From: Armatimonadota bacterium
Lineage (GTDB): Bacteria; Armatimonadota; UBA5829; DTJY01
DNA: 64,000 nucleotides
Reading direction: 5' to 3'
NCBI GenBank assembly: GCA_023511795.1
Contig: JAIMAU010000001.1
Coordinates: 574,384 to 638,383 of the forward strand
The position numbers were made by a program, and so were the translations under genes. Below are positions 60,344 to 64,000 of this stretch, in pieces. The notes under the pieces are model-generated. The model did not search any database and was not told the DNA's origin. It was given only the letters and a program-made list of their open reading frames with translations. Every line of letters starts with the position of its first letter. Positions within the stretch are counted from its first letter, which is position 1.

Positions 60344-62782
60344 CTACCCCATTATGACGTGGACCTTATGTACGCCGCTTGTGAAAACCGGAAGGGTATT
60401 TCCAGTAATTGGCTTTCCATCTACTTGGATGCTTTTGATTCCATGCTGCACATGATTTGGATTTTGTACCTCAATTTCATAAATCGCTCCCCTAAATTTT
60501 CGCATAACGCTGAAGGAATCCCAATCATGCGGAATACAAGGGTCAATAGTGAGACCATCATACGTAGGGCGAACACCGAGAATCCAATCGAGACCATCGC
60601 GATACATCCAGACTGCTGAACCTGTCAGCCATGAGTGGCTTGCTTCACCAAAGGTTGGATGATCAGGACTAGTAACATATTCTGAATACACATATGGTTC
60701 CATTCGGTAAATATCTGGGTCGTATGCTTGGTTGATTGGAATGGTTTTCTTGAAATACTCATACGCTCTGTCGCCATTTCCGATAACACATTCGGCAAGA
60801 ATTGCCCATGCAGCAGGATGATTGAAAATTGCACCATTCTCCTTCTTGCCAGGTACACATCTTGTCGCAAGTCCAATCCTTGAGTCTACCTTTGTATAAG
60901 CTGGATGCAAAATCTTAGGCCCTCTTGGTGTATTTAGGTATTTGTAGACGGAATCCATAGTCATGCTAGCGCGGTCCTCCGAGGCAATGCCGCTAATTAC
61001 AGCCCATGTTGTTGACTCCAAGAATATACGGCCTTCCTCGTTGGTATGTGAACCAATTACGCCGCCGTCATCTCTTGTTCCGCGTATATACCACTTTCCA
61101 TCCCAGCAGTATTTATTTAGCGCATCGGCGATTTGAGCATATTCTGTGCGGTACTGTTTTGCTTTGTTCAGGATTTCGGCGTGGCCAAGTCCTATGTTTG
61201 AAGAAATTTCTTTAGATGAGGCGCATCTTTCTAGCAATTCCGCGGCTTCTCTTAAAATATAGCATAAAAACTCAGCAACCCACATGCTTTCGCCAATTCC
61301 CTCTCTGCCGACATAATCGAGTGTATCGTTCCAGTCGCCTGGCCCAAATTTTGGTAGGTGTCTGGGTGTTAGGTTGCTTAATGGATAATCGATTGCCCGA
61401 ATTAGATGCTCGAGAACTGTTGCCTCACCTTCGTCGTGGAACGGTACAACTTTTTGGAGAAAGCCAAAGTCACCTGTTTCTTTTAGGTATGCAACGATGG
61501 CGAATGGAAGCCACAAAGGTGTGTCCGAGTGGCCCGTTTTTTCACCTTGACCAGTGAGGCGGAAGTAATTATGGAGTGTGCTTCCATCGGCAAATTGGTG
61601 GGAAAGGACTTCGCAAATGCGCTCAGCAACAACTTGGGGTTCGGCCATTAAAGGGCCGAGGAGGTCTTGGCATTGGTCACGGATACCTGTTCCAAATAGC
61701 AGGCCGCCGTGGTAATAGCCGGCCGTGCGGTGCATGTGAAAAGTTACCCATGCTTGGCGCTTTGCCCAGAAATTAAGCATGAGGTTCATTTCGTGGTCCG
61801 GCGTAGTCACTTTGGCAACCGAGAGGTAGTTATCCCAATATGCCTTCAATTCTTTGAAGGCAGTGCTGACATTCTGTAAATCCCGATATTTATTAGCAAT
61901 TGGTGGAGCAAGACTATCGTAGCCATCCCGATTTACAATTCCTAATAGAATAGCAAATTCTTTTGTCTCACCTGGATTAAGCATTATTTCACTGTGAAGA
62001 GCTGCGCATGCATCGCCAGCGGTGATTTCGGTGTTCCTGCTTCTGCCTTCCTCTACTGTAATTGGATTTGACTCAGAACGCCAAAGGCCAATGAAAGCAT
62101 CTTTTTTTCCATCGAAACCTTTCACTGGCAGGGATGAGGCAAAGAAGACGTACTTATTCCAGGCTTGATTGGGCTGTTTGACGGTCGCGCCTCGATAAGT
62201 AACCCAGTAGTTTTTAGTCGTATACAGCAAATCGTTTTCTTTATCGAATTTAACAACATTGAAATGTTGGTCGTTTGGTTGATTAATAAGGTCTACTAGC
62301 GCATGTCCTAAGCAGAGCTCGACATAAGAGAAAACATCCGCCCTAAAAGCCTTGTTTGTATTGTTTTTGAGAGTAACGCGCCAAATTTCGAGATCGTCCT
62401 CGAGTGGTACAAAATAGAGGACTTTGCTGCGGATGCCCCTGTATTCTTGTTCTATGGATGTGTAGCCCATTCCGTGGCGGCATTCGTAGAAGTCAGGTTG
62501 TTTTCCTACCGGCTGCCACGTTAGAGACCAATATTCGCCATTTTCGTCGCGGATATATATATAGCGCCCTGGGCGATCCCAAGGTAGGCAGTTGTAACGC
62601 CAGCGGGTAATGCGAGAATCCTTTGGACAAATGTAAAAGCTATACCCACCGCCTGTGTTTGTTATGAGCCCAGTGTATCTTGTGTTAGAGATATAATTCA
62701 CCCACGGCGCCGGCGTATCTGGCTTAATAATTACAAATTCCTTGCCGTCTTCTGAGAAGTGGCCGTATTTCTCCAGCCCCAT
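60344..62782 (-). CDS. GH94 family glycoside phosphorylase (cellobiose/chitobiose phosphorylase-like)
   Basis: An 812-residue enzyme of family GH94, which cleaves beta-linked disaccharides with phosphate. The N-terminal beta-sandwich (about 1-310) is followed by an (alpha/alpha)6 barrel with GTGIRDQCQD (about 364-373) and the catalytic GDWND at 482-486 (Asp486 as the likely general acid), and a C-terminal beta domain. The MKTG-type substrate loop cannot tell cellobiose from chitobiose here. The ATG at 62782 follows TTTAGGAGG. The 114-nt gap to the Cys-rich gene holds no other gene. Confidence 0.93.
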   Translation of the reverse strand: MGLEKYGHFSEDGKEFVIIKPDTPAPWVNYISNTRYTGLITNTGGGYSFYICPKDSRITRWRYNCLPWDRPGRYIYIRDENGEYWSLTWQPVGKQPDFYECRHGMGYTSIEQEYRGIRSKVLYFVPLEDDLEIWRVTLKNNTNKAFRADVFSYVELCLGHALVDLINQPNDQHFNVVKFDKENDLLYTTKNYWVTYRGATVKQPNQAWNKYVFFASSLPVKGFDGKKDAFIGLWRSESNPITVEEGRSRNTEITAGDACAALHSEIMLNPGETKEFAILLGIVNRDGYDSLAPPIANKYRDLQNVSTAFKELKAYWDNYLSVAKVTTPDHEMNLMLNFWAKRQAWVTFHMHRTAGYYHGGLLFGTGIRDQCQDLLGPLMAEPQVVAERICEVLSHQFADGSTLHNYFRLTGQGEKTGHSDTPLWLPFAIVAYLKETGDFGFLQKVVPFHDEGEATVLEHLIRAIDYPLSNLTPRHLPKFGPGDWNDTLDYVGREGIGESMWVAEFLCYILREAAELLERCASSKEISSNIGLGHAEILNKAKQYRTEYAQIADALNKYCWDGKWYIRGTRDDGGVIGSHTNEEGRIFLESTTWAVISGIASEDRASMTMDSVYKYLNTPRGPKILHPAYTKVDSRIGLATRCVPGKKENGAIFNHPAAWAILAECVIGNGDRAYEYFKKTIPINQAYDPDIYRMEPYVYSEYVTSPDHPTFGEASHSWLTGSAVWMYRDGLDWILGVRPTYDGLTIDPCIPHDWDSFSVMRKFRGAIYEIEVQNPNHVQHGIKSIQVDGKPITGNTLPVFTSGVHKVHVIMG

Positions 62783-62907
62783 GAATTTCCTCCTAAATCA
62801 AATACTTGGAAAAGCGTACATCATGGGCGCACTTAAGTCAAGAATGCAGGATTCCTAAGCAACTTCGGCAAATATGTTCTTTGAAATTTAATGAGAGAGG
62901 GAATGCG

Positions 62908-63618
62908 ATGAATAAAGCCCAGGAATACTATCAAAAAATATCTGAAATTCTTGCAAAAATTAACGAGACTCAGGCAGAAAAGATTCAGGAAGCGGCTGAG
63001 ATAGTGACCGACTTGATAGCACGTGATGGCATCCTTTATCTTTTAGGCGGCGGGCACTCTTTGATGGTTGCAGCCGAAGCGTACCACCGCGCTGGAGGCC
63101 TTGCGCCGGTTGATATAATTCATGATAAAAGCTTCGGTAGAGCAGAGCGCTGTGAGGGGTATGCAAAGCAACTTTTGGATTGGTATGACCCACCTTCAGG
63201 TTCGGTTGTTATTATTATTTCGAATTCTGGGCGGAATGCTCTTGGAATCGAAATGGCACTTGAATGCAAAGCTCGCGGCATTAAGACCATTGCTATTACT
63301 TCACTTGCTCACTCCAAATCTGTAACTGCAAGACATCCTTCGGGCAAGCGACTTTTTGAGATTGCTGACATTGTTATAGATAACTGCGGCATTCCTGGCG
63401 ATGCCATTTTGGAAGTTGAAGGCCTTCCTGGGAGGATTTGTGCGACCTCTACCATTGCAGGTGCAATGATAGTAAATATGATAATGGCCCAGACTGTGGA
63501 GAACCTTATTAATCGCGGTATAGAGCCGCCAGTATTTATTAGCGCTAATGTTGAAGGCGGCGATGAGCATAACAAGAGAATTTTTAAAAAATACCAGAGG
63601 TTTATTAAGGGGTTGTAA
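62908..63618 (+). CDS. SIS-domain sugar isomerase-like protein
   Basis: A 236-residue SIS (sugar isomerase) protein of the UPF0309/GmhA-like type. Features are LYLLGGGHSLMVAAEAYHRAGG in part, and VVIIISNSGRNALGIEMAL, the phosphosugar-binding Ser/Thr cluster. The ATG at 62908 is preceded by AGAGAGGGA; a longer frame from 62806 has no ribosome-binding site. Its probable role is binding or isomerising a phosphorylated amino sugar, consistent with the nearby GH94 gene. Confidence 0.85.
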   Translation: MNKAQEYYQKISEILAKINETQAEKIQEAAEIVTDLIARDGILYLLGGGHSLMVAAEAYHRAGGLAPVDIIHDKSFGRAERCEGYAKQLLDWYDPPSGSVVIIISNSGRNALGIEMALECKARGIKTIAITSLAHSKSVTARHPSGKRLFEIADIVIDNCGIPGDAILEVEGLPGRICATSTIAGAMIVNMIMAQTVENLINRGIEPPVFISANVEGGDEHNKRIFKKYQRFIKGL

Positions 63619-63644
63619 AAGCATTGAGGGGAATAAAAGATACC

Positions 63645-64000
63645 ATGATTGTCTATGCATTTGGCCTATGCGTTATATTGATTTTGTCTCTTTCCACGAT
63701 AACTTTAGCCTATGATGCCTCGCCATTTGGCATCAATGGCTTAAAATTTGCGCATGCCTGCCATGACCCCAATTTGTGGTCAAATGCGGCTGTCAAAGCA
63801 AGAGTAATGAAGGAGGCAGGAATTTACTGGGACCGTTTGGAGATCTGGTGGGCTTCAGTCGAACCAGAGCAGGGGAAGTTTGATTGGAGCTATTATGACA
63901 AAGTCGCCAAATTCTATCGCGAGCGTGGCTTAAATGGTATTGTAATTCTTTGCTATTCGTCTGCATGGTCGAGGAATACCCCGCCTATCGATGATGCTGA
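63645..64000 (+). CDS. secreted glycosidase-like protein (cut by window end)
   Basis: The first 118 codons only are in the window. A signal peptide (about 1-22, hydrophobic LCVILILSLSTITLA) is followed by a TIM-barrel glycosidase start: MKEAGIYWDRLEIWWASVEPEQ in part, then GKFDWSYYDKVAKFY, as in GH5/GH39/GH42-type proteins. It continues beyond 64000, so length, catalytic acids and family are not determined. The ATG at 63645 follows GAGGGGAAT. Confidence 0.75.
   Translation, partial: MIVYAFGLCVILILSLSTITLAYDASPFGINGLKFAHACHDPNLWSNAAVKARVMKEAGIYWDRLEIWWASVEPEQGKFDWSYYDKVAKFYRERGLNGIVILCYSSAWSRNTPPIDDA

Noticed and set aside
1-64000. CRISPR arrays, tRNA/rRNA genes, insertion sequences, integrases, phage genes
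   Set aside because: No regularly spaced repeats, tRNA cloverleaf, transposase or integrase motifs were seen in any gap.

Overview
The window is a chromosomal segment of a motile, outer-membrane-bearing (diderm) bacterium with moderate GC content. An almost complete flagellar gene set (about 1-36.5 kb) is followed by a sugar-modification and carbohydrate-metabolism region (36.8-64 kb). The L- and P-ring genes flgH and flgI argue for an outer membrane. The gene order flgBC-fliEFGHIJ-fliK-flgD-flgE-flbD-motAB-fliLMNOPQR-flhBA-fliA resembles the Bacillus fla operon. Together with FliW, WbsX-like glycan proteins, a GH94 phosphorylase and multidomain ABC importers, this suggests a deep-branching phylum such as Armatimonadota. 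That assignment is an inference, because the window has no rRNA or ribosomal-protein marker.

Layout. (1) 43-9103, plus strand: a sigma-54-type promoter, flgB, flgC, fliE-fliJ, a lytic transglycosylase, fliK and flgD, closed by a clear intrinsic terminator at 9123-9162. (2) 9341-24181, plus strand: a second near-consensus sigma-54 promoter, a CheX-like protein, a TIGR02530-type protein, flgE, flbD, motA, motB, fliL-fliR, flhB, flhA, a tandem-PilZ protein, a small membrane protein, fliA (sigma-28) and two small unknowns. (3) 36535-24193, minus strand: flgF, flgG, flgA, flgH, flgI, flgJ, then a sigma-28-like promoter, flgM, flgN, flgK, flgL, fliW, then a structured leader, flagellin, fliD, fliS and a FliT-like protein. 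(4) 36666-46688, plus strand: a third sigma-54-type promoter reads into a KdsC-like phosphatase, a nucleotidyltransferase/kinase fusion, a protein of about 1760 residues with several glycosyltransferase domains, and a TPR-glycosyltransferase. (5) 46766-58866, plus strand: an aldo/keto reductase, a TIM-barrel isomerase, cysS, a PIG-L deacetylase, a DegT aminotransferase, a Gfo/Idh oxidoreductase, an MDR dehydrogenase and two unusual ABC importer membrane proteins. (6) 58914-64000: an AIR-synthase-like protein, a small Cys-rich protein and a GH94 phosphorylase (both minus strand), an SIS-domain protein and the start of a secreted glycosidase-like protein.

How it fits together. Sigma-54 promoters head the two plus-strand structural operons, and fliA/flgM form a sigma-28/anti-sigma-28 pair, so a two-step flagellar cascade is likely. 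The most interesting point is that the same sigma-54 signature also lies in front of the glycosyltransferase block next to the flagellar genes. This suggests a co-regulated glycosylation module, possibly for flagellin. Other oddities are a CheX homologue lacking the catalytic Glu/Asn pair, a FliM without the usual CheY-binding peptide, a 101-nt motB/fliL overlap, a pseudoknot-like flagellin leader, and a MalG-type permease with five extracytoplasmic repeats next to a fused binding-protein/permease.
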